A DNA stretch of 19,970 nucleotides from Pseudomonadota bacterium (GCA_023438325.1 JAEXRB010000381.1:1-19970), one strand, 5' to 3'; shown: positions 7,614 through 15,493, counted from the first letter of the stretch. Numbers and translations: made by a program. Notes: generated from the letters alone by a model not told the origin.

Positions 7614-8819
7614 TCAGCCCAATTCGGCAAAGAACTCCCGGATGCGGCTTAATCCTTCGACGAGCTGGGAGTCGTTGCAGGTGTAGGAAATGCGCATCGC
7701 ACGTGCCTCGCCGAAGGCCGAACCGGGCACGCAAGCCACGGCTTTGGCCTCCAGCAGCGCGGTACAGAAATCCACGTCGTTGCCGATCTTCGTGCCGCTG
7801 GGCGCATGCACGCGGCCGAAGGCCACGCTGATGTCGGGGAACACGTAGAACGCTCCTTCCGGGCGCGGGCAGCGCACACCCGGAATCTGCGCCAGTGCGG
7901 CCAGCACCAGATCGCGTTTTTTCTGGAACTCCGCGCATTTTTGCGTCGGCACATCCTGCGGCCCGCTCAATGCAGCGGCGGCGGCGGCGGCCACCACTTC
8001 CGGCAAGCTGGTGATGTGATTGGAATTGAGCGTGGTCAATGCCTGCGCAACGCTCTCCGGCGCAGCGGCAAAACCCGCGCGCCAGCCCGGCATGCCGTAG
8101 GTCTTGGAAAGCGAATCCACCACGATGGTGCGCTCACGCAGCTCCGGGCGGAAATGCAGCACGTTGTGATAGCCGATGCCGTCGAATACCAGCCGGTTGT
8201 AGATATCGTCCAGCACGATCCATGTATCCGGATGGCGCACCAGCACCTCGGCCAACGCCGCGATTTCCTCGCGGTGATAGACCATGCCGGTGGGGTTGGA
8301 CGGATTGTTGAACAAGAACACCTTGGGCTTTTGTGCCAGCGCCGCGTCCAGTTGCGCGGGCGTGAGCTTGTAGTCACGCTCGGGCGGACATTCCAGGCGC
8401 AGGATGTTTGCGCCGACGAACTCGGCAATGTCGACGTAGGTGGTCCAGTACGGCGTGGCAAACGCGATGGTGTCACCCGGATCGAGCAGCGCTTCGGCCA
8501 GGTTGTAGAGCACCTGCTTGGCACCGATGCCCACGCAGAGATTGCGCCGGGTGTAACCGGAAAGCCCATTGCCTTCCAGATGACCGAGGAAGGCATCCAG
8601 CAGCGCATCGGCACCACGATTGGAACCGTACTGGCCGGAATCTTTTTCCAGCGCAGCGCGTGCGGCGGCATAAACGTGCTCGCCCGGCAGGAAGTTCGGT
8701 ACGCCGATGGAGAAGTTGACCACGTCGCGCCCCTGCGCCTTCAGCGCCCTGGCCTTTTCGGCCACCAACATGATCGCGCTGGGCTTGGCGCGCCCCATAC
8801 GCTGGGCCAGATGTGGCAT
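7614..8819 (-). CDS. PLP-dependent class I aminotransferase, aspartate aminotransferase-like
   Basis: This 401-residue cytosolic enzyme belongs to fold-type I aminotransferases. It shows YGSNRGADALLDAF (64-77), the PLP-contacting NNPSNPTG (N175), DDIYNRLVFDG (D204, Y207), the Schiff-base lysine K239 in SLSKTYGMPGWRAGF, and the carboxylate-binding R376 in MRISYTC. The family transfers amino groups between aspartate or related amino acids and 2-oxoglutarate, but substrate cannot be fixed from sequence, so I give no gene symbol. ATG 8819 has GAGG about nine bases upstream. A TAAAAT hexamer (8861-8866, minus strand) is a possible -10 without a good -35. The neighbouring mdh would fit an aspartate-oxaloacetate-malate link. 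Confidence 0.9.
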   Translation of the reverse strand: MPHLAQRMGRAKPSAIMLVAEKARALKAQGRDVVNFSIGVPNFLPGEHVYAAARAALEKDSGQYGSNRGADALLDAFLGHLEGNGLSGYTRRNLCVGIGAKQVLYNLAEALLDPGDTIAFATPYWTTYVDIAEFVGANILRLECPPERDYKLTPAQLDAALAQKPKVFLFNNPSNPTGMVYHREEIAALAEVLVRHPDTWIVLDDIYNRLVFDGIGYHNVLHFRPELRERTIVVDSLSKTYGMPGWRAGFAAAPESVAQALTTLNSNHITSLPEVVAAAAAAALSGPQDVPTQKCAEFQKKRDLVLAALAQIPGVRCPRPEGAFYVFPDISVAFGRVHAPSGTKIGNDVDFCTALLEAKAVACVPGSAFGEARAMRISYTCNDSQLVEGLSRIREFFAELG

Positions 8820-8937
8820 CGACGTCGTCCTCGCTAGAAAAAATACCGGATGGGCCGGCCATTTTAGCCCGGATCAGGCCCTCACACCCCACCGGACGCT
8901 GTGTGTTTCGACCAAGGTTCAGTCCGCTGCCGCCACG

Positions 8938-8973
8938 CAAACAAAACGGGGATGGCACCCAGGCCATCCCCGT
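8938..8973 (-). terminator. Rho-independent terminator of the cyclophilin gene
   Basis: An 11-bp perfect stem (ACGGGGATGGC / GCCATCCCCGT, 6-base loop) lies 28 bases after the cyclophilin stop. On the minus strand it is followed by TTTGTTTG, a normal U tail. Confidence 0.88.
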
Positions 8974-9001
8974 GTCGCACCTTGCGGTGGAAAAGCGCGT
9001 A

Positions 9002-9508
9002 TCAGCCGCGATCGAGCGCTGCGTTCCACTGCGCCACGCGCTCCTTCTGCGCTTCCAGCAACGCGGAGGCATCGCCGACGATGCGAATGGTTTCGATGCT
9101 GTCGCCGCCTTGCACCGCATCCACGACCTTCTGGTCATCGGCGCTGACGACCTTGCCGAAGACGGTGTGCTTGCCATCCAGCCACGAGCACGGCACATGG
9201 GTGACAAAGAACTGGCTGCCATTGGTGCCGGGGCCGGCATTGGCCATCGACAGCACGCCACGCTCATGCCGCAACGCCGGGGTGCATTCGTCCTCGAAGC
9301 GATAACCGGGGCCACCGTTGCCGACGCCGTTCGGGCAACCGCCCTGGATCATGAAATCGGGAATCACGCGGTGGAAGGTAAGGCCATCGTAGAAACCGCG
9401 CTGGGCGAGATTCACGAAATTGGCCACGGTGACGGGCGTCTGCTCCGCCGTCAGGGTGAGATGGATGGTGCCGCGATTGGTAACGATTTCTGCACGCAGG
9501 TCGGACAT
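9002..9508 (-). CDS. ppiB: Peptidyl-prolyl cis-trans isomerase, cytosolic cyclophilin type
   Basis: This 168-residue protein has no signal peptide, so it should act in the cytosol, catalysing proline isomerisation during folding. The cyclophilin core is intact: FHRVIPDFMIQGG (catalytic R47, with F52 and Q55), GPGTNGSQFFVTHVPCSWLDGKH and HTVFGKVVS. Length and lack of export signal match PpiB rather than periplasmic PpiA. ATG 9508 has AAGGA seven bases upstream. A small palindromic hairpin precedes the gene and a strong terminator follows it, so it is probably monocistronic or the tail of the upstream two-component operon. Confidence 0.94.
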   Translation of the reverse strand: MSDLRAEIVTNRGTIHLTLTAEQTPVTVANFVNLAQRGFYDGLTFHRVIPDFMIQGGCPNGVGNGGPGYRFEDECTPALRHERGVLSMANAGPGTNGSQFFVTHVPCSWLDGKHTVFGKVVSADDQKVVDAVQGGDSIETIRIVGDASALLEAQKERVAQWNAALDRG

Positions 9509-9528
9509 GTCTGTTTCCTTGGGAATGG

Positions 9529-9548
9529 GTCGCGCATGGTAGCGCGAC
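9529..9548. other. Hairpin between the histidine kinase and cyclophilin genes
   Basis: Two 7-bp arms (GTCGCGC / GCGCGAC) surround a 6-base loop in the 44-base gap between the two minus-strand genes. There is no T run after it on the minus strand (it reads CCATTCCC), so it is not a standard terminator. Confidence 0.35.
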
Positions 9549-9552
9549 GGCG

Positions 9553-10878
9553 TCAGGCCGGCAGCAGCAAGCGCGCACGCAAGCCGCCGAGCGGGCTGCG
9601 CGCGAGCTCCAGGCGGCCTTCGTAGGTATCGGCGATATCGGCCGCGATCGCCAACCCCAGCCCGCTGCCCTCCACGCTTTCATCAAATCGCTGGCCGCGT
9701 CGTGCGGCACGAACCCGTTGCGCGTCGGAAAGCCCCGGGCCGTCATCATCAATGTCGATGATGACCTCGCCCGCCGCCATGCCCGCACTGATACGCACCC
9801 GGCTGCGGGCCCATTTGCCGGCGTTGTCCATCAGATTGCCGAGCATTTCCTCCAAATCCGTGACCTCGCCGCGCCAGTGCACGTCATTTGGAACCTGCAT
9901 TTCCCAATGCAGGCCGCGGGCGGCGTGCAATTGCTGCATCAACCCAAAAAGGCCCGACAACGGCTGCGCGACCGCGATGCGACGACGCTCGCCTGCGCCG
10001 CTGCCGGCACGCGCGAGATGGCGGTCGATCAGCCGCGTCATGTCCTGCACCTGGCGCTGCACCTGCATTGACGGCACGGAAGCATCGGCATCGGCATCAC
10101 TGCGCAACAGCGCCAACGGTTTTTTCAGCGCGTGCGCCAGATCGGCAGCGTGGCTGCGGGCACGCGCAACGATGCGTGCGTTGCGGGCGAGCAGGTCGTC
10201 CAACTCGGCGGCAAGCGGATCCAGATCCGGGCCGAAACCGCTGCCAAGGCGCTCGCGCTCGCCGTCCTTGACCTGTCCAAGCGCTTGGCGCAGGCGTGCA
10301 AGCGGACGCAGGCCGACGCGCGCCTGGATCACCGCCGTCGACACCATCGCCAGCAGCAGGAAGGCGAAAATCATCGCGAGCAAGCGATCGAAGCTGCGCA
10401 GTTCGGCCAGCACCGGATCGGCCGGGCCGTAGACTTCCAGACGCACTTTCTCTCCCGCCAGCGTCACCTCCTGCACGATTCCCAGCAAAGCTTCGTCACG
10501 CGGCCCGCGTGCCGCCAGGCCATGCCCGCCCGTTGCGCGCATCTCGCTTACGTCGGCATCCCAGAGCGAGCGCGAACGCAATGCCGTGCTTGCGCCACTC
10601 AAGCGCCAGTACCAGCCGGAAAAGATGCGGCTGAACTCGTCGCCGCTGCGTGGCTCGATGTAGAGCAGCGGCGCGGCGCCGGATTGCGGCGCAGGCGAGG
10701 ATGTCGGCGAAAACCGCGCGATCAGCATGTCGGCGCGTTCGCTCAGGCGCTGCTCGAAACCGTGCCGCATCGCGGCGTGCAGCCCCGAACGCAACAGCCA
10801 GCCGCCCGCCAATGCGATGCAACAGGCACAGAACACACCGAGCAGGATCAGGCGTCCGGCCAAACCCTGCGGCATCAT
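9553..10878 (-). CDS. Sensor histidine kinase, PhoQ-like
   Basis: This 441-residue inner-membrane kinase has TM1 at about 7-29, a periplasmic domain of about 135 residues (30-165) with YIEPRSGDEFSRIFSGWYWRL (73-93), and TM2 at about 166-187. A HAMP-like linker follows, then the H-box LAHALKKPLALL with phospho-acceptor H249, the N box GNLMDNAGKWA (N352), DDDGPGLS (378-384) and GSGLGLAIAADIADTYEG. The H-box form LAHALKKPL resembles PhoQ-type kinases, where the periplasmic domain senses divalent cations or peptides; the signal here is unknown. The ATG overlaps the regulator stop by four bases (ATGA), so the two are coupled. It should phosphorylate the response regulator encoded just upstream. 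Confidence 0.93.
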   Translation of the reverse strand: MMPQGLAGRLILLGVFCACCIALAGGWLLRSGLHAAMRHGFEQRLSERADMLIARFSPTSSPAPQSGAAPLLYIEPRSGDEFSRIFSGWYWRLSGASTALRSRSLWDADVSEMRATGGHGLAARGPRDEALLGIVQEVTLAGEKVRLEVYGPADPVLAELRSFDRLLAMIFAFLLLAMVSTAVIQARVGLRPLARLRQALGQVKDGERERLGSGFGPDLDPLAAELDDLLARNARIVARARSHAADLAHALKKPLALLRSDADADASVPSMQVQRQVQDMTRLIDRHLARAGSGAGERRRIAVAQPLSGLFGLMQQLHAARGLHWEMQVPNDVHWRGEVTDLEEMLGNLMDNAGKWARSRVRISAGMAAGEVIIDIDDDGPGLSDAQRVRAARRGQRFDESVEGSGLGLAIAADIADTYEGRLELARSPLGGLRARLLLPA

Positions 10879-11540
10879 GGCGCAGCTTCGGCGAGGCGGA
10901 AGCCCAGGCCACGCTCGGTGCGGATCAACGGATGACCGAGCTTTTTTCGGATGCGGCCGATCAGCACGTCCACGGTGTTGGAATCGGGCTCCAGATCGCG
11001 CTGGTAGACGTGTTCGGCAATCTCGCTGCGACTGACGATCTGGCCGGCGTTGTGCATCAGATAGGAAAGGATGCGCTGCTCCTGTGCGGTGAGCTGGAGC
11101 GGCGCATCATCAATGAAGAAGCGCGAGTTCACCGTGTCATGACGCAGCGGCCCGACACGCAACACGGTGTCGGCATGTCCCCGCACGCGCCGCAACAAAG
11201 CGCGCAAGCGCAGCACCACTTCTTCCAGTTGGAAAGGCTTGGTCAGATAGTCGTCGGCACCGGCACCAAAGCCTGCGAGTTTGTCGCTCCAGCGATTGCG
11301 CGCGGTCAGGATCAGCACCGGGAAATCGCATCCTTGCTCGCGCCAGTGGCGGATCAGTGAAACCCCATCGCAGCCGGGCAGGCCAAGATCCACCACCGCG
11401 GCATCGTAACTTTCCGTGGCACCGAGGAATTCGGCTTCACTGCCATCTGCGCAGATTTCCGGCAACAACCCGGCCTGCTGGATCACCTGCGCGATGCGCT
11501 GCGCCAGTTGCGCATCGTCCTCGACGATGAGCACGCGCAT
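10875..11540 (-). CDS. OmpR/PhoP-family response regulator
   Basis: This 221-residue regulator has a receiver domain with the acidic pocket E7-D8-D9, phospho-acceptor D51 (VVDLGLPG), T79 and K101 (DDYLTKPF), followed by a winged-helix domain at about 125-218. The latter includes LTAQEQRILSYLM, SRSEIAEHVY and DSNTVDVLIGRIRKKLG, ending in IRTERGLGFRL. The sequence ATESYDAAVVDLGLPG resembles the PhoP/FeuP branch. Its ATG shares one base with the stop of the upstream PepSY gene (TGATG), and its own stop overlaps the kinase start, so the three genes form one tightly coupled operon. It probably controls its own operon through the direct repeat at 12242-12258; that is inference. Confidence 0.95.
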   Translation of the reverse strand: MRVLIVEDDAQLAQRIAQVIQQAGLLPEICADGSEAEFLGATESYDAAVVDLGLPGCDGVSLIRHWREQGCDFPVLILTARNRWSDKLAGFGAGADDYLTKPFQLEEVVLRLRALLRRVRGHADTVLRVGPLRHDTVNSRFFIDDAPLQLTAQEQRILSYLMHNAGQIVSRSEIAEHVYQRDLEPDSNTVDVLIGRIRKKLGHPLIRTERGLGFRLAEAAP

Positions 11541-12217
11541 CAGTCCGCATCCTCGCGCAGCACCTCGCCGCTGAAGGCGTCGACATGCAAGGTGGTGATG
11601 TCGCCATCCAGGCTCTGAATCTCGAACTCGTAGTACTGGCTTCCGTCGGGGCTGCGCTCCAGTTCGCCTTCCAGCACCACGCCCCGATAGCGCTTCAACA
11701 CGCCTCCCAGCGCCTCGGGCATGGGAAGCATGCGGCTCAAATCGGCATCACGCGCGGCGTCGCGGCTGATGCTGCCATCGTGCGGATCCACGCTCACCTG
11801 AAGATGCGTGCCATCCGTGCCGGCCACTTCCACCCAATACAGGCCGTGCTCAAATTCGACATCGATGACATGGCCCGGATAGGCCTCCAGCACGTGCCGC
11901 AACAGCACTGGCAGGGAAAGGAATGCGCGAGCATCGACGCCTTCGGTTTCCAGGATTTTTCCGGTGGCGCCATCCACCTTGATTTCCAGCTTGCGCCGCT
12001 CCGGGCTCAGCAGCTCGATTTCGTAGACGTAACGCCCGCCGCTGCGACGTTCCAGATCCACTTCCACCACCCTTCCGGGATAGCGCGCCTGCACCGCAGC
12101 GATGATTTCGGCCAGCGGCCGCAAGCGGCCTTCTTCAACCGCACGCCGTACCGATGCCTGCTCGTCGGCGGCGGCAGTGGAAAGCGGCAGCAACAGGAGG
12201 AACAACCATTTTTTCAT
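11540..12217 (-). CDS. Exported protein with three PepSY-like repeats, first gene of the two-component operon
   Basis: From ATG 12217 the protein has a signal peptide (MKKWLFLLLLPLSTAAA, about 1-17) and a 225-residue precursor. Three PepSY-like units follow at about 25-90, 101-151 and 165-222. Each has a helix start and a strand pair ending in a turn: LEIKVDGATGKILE, LQVSVDPHDGSIS and TTLHVDAFSGEVLRE. PepSY domains are known as propeptide-like or protease-inhibitor-like periplasmic modules. Lying first in an operon with a membrane kinase, it may modulate that kinase or carry its signal in the periplasm. The open frame extends to 12742, but that part is antisense to the divergent PepSY gene and lacks coding character; the signal peptide fixes the start. 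The ribosome site is weak. Confidence 0.85.
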   Translation of the reverse strand: MKKWLFLLLLPLSTAAADEQASVRRAVEEGRLRPLAEIIAAVQARYPGRVVEVDLERRSGGRYVYEIELLSPERRKLEIKVDGATGKILETEGVDARAFLSLPVLLRHVLEAYPGHVIDVEFEHGLYWVEVAGTDGTHLQVSVDPHDGSISRDAARDADLSRMLPMPEALGGVLKRYRGVVLEGELERSPDGSQYYEFEIQSLDGDITTLHVDAFSGEVLREDAD

Positions 12218-12241
12218 GCGGCCATGCTCGAACCGGAGCAG

Positions 12242-12258
12242 TAAATGCTTCGTTAACA
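12242..12258 (-). promoter_or_regulatory. PhoP-box-like direct repeat in the divergent PepSY spacer
   Basis: On the minus strand the spacer reads TGTTAA-N5-CATTTA. Against the enterobacterial PhoP box (TGTTTA-N5-TGTTTA) this is 5/6 and 4/6. A further GTTTA (12274-12278, plus strand) lies in the same 129-bp spacer. The site sits 25 bases before the start of the PepSY/regulator/kinase operon. Binding by the encoded regulator is inference. Confidence 0.35.
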
Positions 12259-12346
12259 GCGCCATCAAAACCCGTTTATGCAGGCCAACGCAAAGTGCAC
12301 GCCGTCGGCACCTGCCGATCTCTCGCCACAAAGAAGGAGTTTCACC

Positions 12347-12976
12347 ATGCGTCGCACCACCCTCCTCGCCGCCGCCATGTCCCTTGCCCTTGGCGTGCCG
12401 TTCGCATCTTCTGCGCAACCGGCACCGGATGCCAGCATCGCATTGCAACGCATTGCTGCTGCCGGCCATGTGGCCCCCTATGAACTGGAATATCGCCACG
12501 GCTACTGGACAGCCGAAGCCACCACTGCCGAAGGCCTGCGCGTGGATCTGCTGGTCGATCCGGACAGCGGCGAAGTGTTGACCTTCGATTCGCGCGGCAC
12601 CGGCGCAATCTCGTCCGCGGAAGTTCGCCAGATCGTTTTGGCTGCCGGTTACACCCGGGTTTCCGATATCGAGTTCGACGACGGCTTCTGGGAAGCTGAA
12701 GCCGTGGATGCGTATGGTCGCGAAATCGACCTGGTTCTGCATCCGGTCACTGGCGAAATCCTGACTGCTCCGAGCGACCCGGCAGGCGCCACGCCGCTGA
12801 CCTCCGCGGAGATCAACACCAAGCTCACCGCCGCCGGTTACAGCCGAATCCGTGACCTGGAATATGACAACGACGGCTACTGGGAAGCGGATGCCATCAA
12901 TGCACGCGGCCAGCGTGTGGAGCTTCGGATCGATGCGTACTCCGGCGCGGTGATTCGCGAAGAACTGGACGATTGA
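12347..12976 (+). CDS. Exported protein with three tandem PepSY repeats
   Basis: ATG 12347 follows a strong ribosome site (AAGGAG, eight bases away) and begins a 209-residue precursor with a signal peptide (about 1-23, ending ASSAQ). The mature protein is three copies of a roughly 52-residue PepSY-like unit at about 30-80, 89-140 and 152-206. Each has a G-[YF]-W-x-A/E-A core (HGYWTAEA, DGFWEAEA, DGYWEADA) and ends in a turn such as DPDSGEVL, HPVTGEIL or DAYSGAVI. The mature part is acidic, as expected for a soluble periplasmic protein. It is divergent from, and related in architecture to, the PepSY protein of the two-component operon, so it is a likely target or partner of that system. A strong terminator follows. 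Confidence 0.9.
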   Translation: MRRTTLLAAAMSLALGVPFASSAQPAPDASIALQRIAAAGHVAPYELEYRHGYWTAEATTAEGLRVDLLVDPDSGEVLTFDSRGTGAISSAEVRQIVLAAGYTRVSDIEFDDGFWEAEAVDAYGREIDLVLHPVTGEILTAPSDPAGATPLTSAEINTKLTAAGYSRIRDLEYDNDGYWEADAINARGQRVELRIDAYSGAVIREELDD

Positions 12977-12992
12977 TCAAGCCCCACCTCGA

Positions 12993-13026
12993 AGAAAAGC
13001 CGCGTCTAGACGCGGCTTTTCTTTTT
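12993..13026 (+). terminator. Rho-independent terminator after the plus-strand PepSY gene
   Basis: A perfect 30-bp palindrome (12993-13022, core AAGCCGCGTCTAGACGCGGC) begins 16 bases after the stop and is followed by TTTTCC. The symmetrical A/T flanks suggest that it can also stop minus-strand transcription from ahpF. Confidence 0.9.
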
Positions 13027-13132
13027 CCATCACGCGTCGCACTTCCCTCCGCATCACATCGCGCTTGCCGGGCACATCTGCGGCATGCGGCACCAAGCTC
13101 GTCAAACACCCGTATCTGCGACAGATGAAGAG

Positions 13133-14710
13133 TCAGGCCGAAGCCGGCTCGCTGGGTGCCGAGGTGCGGATCAAATGATCGAACGCGGCGAGTGCGGCGG
13201 TCGCGCCGCCACCCACGGCCACCACGATCTGCTTGTACGGCGCCGTGGTGACATCGCCGGCGGCGAACACGCCGGGCACGCTGGTGCGACCGTGTGCGTC
13301 AATGACGATCTCGCCTCGCGCAGACAACGCCACGCCACTGTCCTTGAGCCAATCGGTGACGGGCAACAAGCCGATCTGCACGAAGATGCCGGCCAATTCC
13401 AGCGTGCGTGACTCACCACTGGCGCGATCGGTATATGTCAGACCAGTCACCTTGCTGCCATCGCCCAGAACTTCCGTGGTCTGTGCATGACGGATCACTT
13501 CGACGTTGGGCATGCTATAGAGCTTGCGCTGCAACACGGCATCGGCGCGCAGTTCGGGCATGAACTCGATCAAGGTCACATGATCCACCACGCCAGCCAG
13601 GTCGATCGCCGCTTCCACACCCGAGTTGCCGCCACCGATCACCGCCACCTTCTTGCCCTTGAACAAGGGACCATCGCAGTGCGGGCAGTAGGTCACGCCC
13701 TTGGTGCGGTATTCCTGCTCACCGGGCACGCCCATGTCGCGCCAACGCGCACCGGTGGCCAGAACCACGGTCTTGCCGGTGAGCGTGCCGCCATTTTCGA
13801 ACTGCACGGCGATGCCATCCGGGCCCGGCACCAGCTTCGCGGCGCGCTGGCGATTCATCACGTCCACGTCGTATTCGCGCACATGCTCTTCCAGTGCCGC
13901 GGCCAACCTCGGGCCTTCGGTTTCCTTCACCGAGATGAAGTTCTCGATGGACAGCGTATCGAGCACCTGCCCGCCGAAACGCTCGGCCGCGACACCGGTA
14001 CGGATGCCCTTGCGTGCGGCATAGATCGCCGCGGCAGCACCGGCAGGACCACCACCGATCACCAGCACGTCGAACGCGGCCTTGGCGTCGAGCTTCCCGG
14101 CTTCGCGCGCATCCGAATCGGTGTCCAGGCGCGCGACGATTTCCGCCACATCCATACGGCCCTGGCCGAAGCGCTCGCCGTTGAGAAAGATCGTCGGCAC
14201 CGTCATCACTTCGCGTGCTTCCACCTCCTCGGGGAAGTACGCACCATCGATGGCGACGTGGCGGATGCGCGGGTTCAGCACGCTCATCAGGTTCAAGGCC
14301 TGAACCACGTCCGGGCAGCTCTGGCAGGACTGGGAGAAATACGTCTGGAACGTGAAGTCACCATCCAGTGCCTTCACCTGTTCGATGATTTCCGCCTCCA
14401 CCTTGGGCGGATAGCCACCGACCTGAAGCAAGGCCAGCACCAACGAGGTAAATTCATGCCCCATCGGCAGGCCGGCAAAGCGCAAGGAGATGTCCTGGCC
14501 GGGGCTGGTCAGTGCGAACGACGGCGTGTGCACGCTGTCGTCCTTGCCCACTTCCAGCGTGATGCGCGCGGATGCGGCCACGATGTCATCCAGCAGACCG
14601 CGCACCTCGGCAGAAGCAGCCCCATCGTCGAGCGAAGCGACGATGTGGATCGGGCGCACGATGCGCTCCAGATAAGCAGCCAATTGGGTCTTGAGAACGT
14701 CGTCCAGCAT
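13133..14710 (-). CDS. ahpF: Alkyl hydroperoxide reductase subunit F
   Basis: This 525-residue flavoprotein passes electrons from NADH through FAD and two disulfides to AhpC. The N-terminal thioredoxin-like half has the CxxC C129/C132 (SQSCQSCPD). Next come the FAD site VIGGGPAGAAAAIYAARKG (217-235), the thioredoxin-reductase-type redox pair C342/C345 (TYCPHCDGP), the NADH loop VIGGGNSGVEAAIDLAG (357-373) and the FAD tail GVFAAGDVTT (480-489). The length matches the family. ATG 14710 has AAAGGAG seven bases upstream, and the same AAAGGAGTC precedes ahpC. It lies 156 bases downstream of ahpC, with two competing hairpins in the gap. In Xanthomonas oxyR follows ahpF; here the next gene is the convergent PepSY gene. 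Confidence 0.97.
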   Translation of the reverse strand: MLDDVLKTQLAAYLERIVRPIHIVASLDDGAASAEVRGLLDDIVAASARITLEVGKDDSVHTPSFALTSPGQDISLRFAGLPMGHEFTSLVLALLQVGGYPPKVEAEIIEQVKALDGDFTFQTYFSQSCQSCPDVVQALNLMSVLNPRIRHVAIDGAYFPEEVEAREVMTVPTIFLNGERFGQGRMDVAEIVARLDTDSDAREAGKLDAKAAFDVLVIGGGPAGAAAAIYAARKGIRTGVAAERFGGQVLDTLSIENFISVKETEGPRLAAALEEHVREYDVDVMNRQRAAKLVPGPDGIAVQFENGGTLTGKTVVLATGARWRDMGVPGEQEYRTKGVTYCPHCDGPLFKGKKVAVIGGGNSGVEAAIDLAGVVDHVTLIEFMPELRADAVLQRKLYSMPNVEVIRHAQTTEVLGDGSKVTGLTYTDRASGESRTLELAGIFVQIGLLPVTDWLKDSGVALSARGEIVIDAHGRTSVPGVFAAGDVTTAPYKQIVVAVGGGATAALAAFDHLIRTSAPSEPASA

Positions 14711-14778
14711 GGTGCGACTCCTTTGTTCAGGGTGAGCGAAAGCGTGACGGCCGATGCATCGGACGCCGGAAATGAGGT

Positions 14779-14851
14779 GTGGGAACAAATCCGAAACGCC
14801 GCACGCCGCGCCTTGGATTTGTTCCCACCCTCGCAATGCGAGGATGGGAAC
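14779..14851 (-). other. Two mutually exclusive hairpins in the ahpC-ahpF spacer
   Basis: One hairpin has perfect 14-bp arms (GTGGGAACAAATCC 14779-14792, complement 14815-14828) with a 22-base loop. The other pairs 14821-14834 with 14838-14851 (14 bp, 3-base loop) with one mismatch in DNA, which becomes a G-U pair in the minus-strand transcript. They share the arm 14821-14828, so only one can form at a time. No U run follows. It may be a 3' stabiliser of ahpC mRNA, an attenuator or a dispersed REP-like repeat. Confidence 0.7.
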
Positions 14852-14866
14852 GATGCCGCGTTGTGA

Positions 14867-15430
14867 TCAGATCTTGCCGACCAGATCCAGCGACGGCGCG
14901 ATGGTCTTGGCGCCTTCCTTCCACTTGGCCGGGCACACTTCACCCGGATGGGCGGCGGTGTACTGGGCTGCCTTGAGCTTGCGCAGCGTCTCGGAGACGT
15001 CGCGAGCGATCTCGTTGGAGTGGATTTCAAGCGTCTTGATGATGCCTTCCGGATTGATCACGAAGGTGCCACGCAGGGCCAGGCCTTCTTCAGCAATGTG
15101 CACGCCGAAGGCATTGGTCAGCTGATGGGTCGGGTCGCCGACCAGCGGGAACTTGGCCTTGCCCACGGCGGGCGAGGTTTCGTGCCACACCTTGTGCGAG
15201 AAGTGGGTATCGGTGGTGACGATGTAGACCTCCGCGCCCATCTTCTGGAACTCGGCGTAATTGTCCGCCGCGTCCTCGATTTCGGTCGGGCAGTTGAAGG
15301 TGAAGGCTGCCGGCATGAAGATCAGAACCGACCACTTGCCCTTCAGGCTCGCGTCGGTGACTTCGATGAACTTGCCGTTATGGAAGGCGTTGACCTTGAA
15401 CGGCTGAACCTGAGTGTTGATGAGGGACAT
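14867..15430 (-). CDS. ahpC: Alkyl hydroperoxide reductase subunit C (2-Cys peroxiredoxin)
   Basis: This 187-residue peroxiredoxin reduces hydrogen peroxide and organic peroxides. The peroxidatic cysteine is C47 in FMPAAFTFNCPTEIED and the resolving cysteine is C166 in HPGEVCPAKWKEG. The active-site segment differs from the enteric FYPADFTFVCPTE form but agrees with the Xanthomonas type I recall. ATG 15430 has AAAGGAG eight bases upstream; the frame extends to 15484, but those residues precede the family N-terminus MSLINTQVQPF. The promoter about 60 bases upstream is overlapped by an OxyR-like site, which indicates peroxide induction. AhpF, encoded next, re-reduces it. Confidence 0.97.
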   Translation of the reverse strand: MSLINTQVQPFKVNAFHNGKFIEVTDASLKGKWSVLIFMPAAFTFNCPTEIEDAADNYAEFQKMGAEVYIVTTDTHFSHKVWHETSPAVGKAKFPLVGDPTHQLTNAFGVHIAEEGLALRGTFVINPEGIIKTLEIHSNEIARDVSETLRKLKAAQYTAAHPGEVCPAKWKEGAKTIAPSLDLVGKI

Positions 15431-15493
15431 GACATGACTCCTTTGGGAGGTTGGGGGTGAAGGCAAGAGGTGCTCACGCACCATCAGCAGGTC

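Noticed and set aside
12218..12742. Upstream extension of the minus-strand PepSY gene to 12742
   Set aside because: It overlaps the divergent PepSY gene, lacks coding character, and the signal peptide at 12217 sets the start.
13487..14866. A long plus-strand frame opposite ahpF
   Set aside because: It has no motifs and a His/Arg-rich composition, and ahpF on the minus strand is complete.
14987..15300. Non-enteric residues around the AhpC peroxidatic cysteine as a defective active site
   Set aside because: The catalytic cysteine and CPTE are intact, and the FMPAAFTFN form is what I recall for Xanthomonas AhpC.
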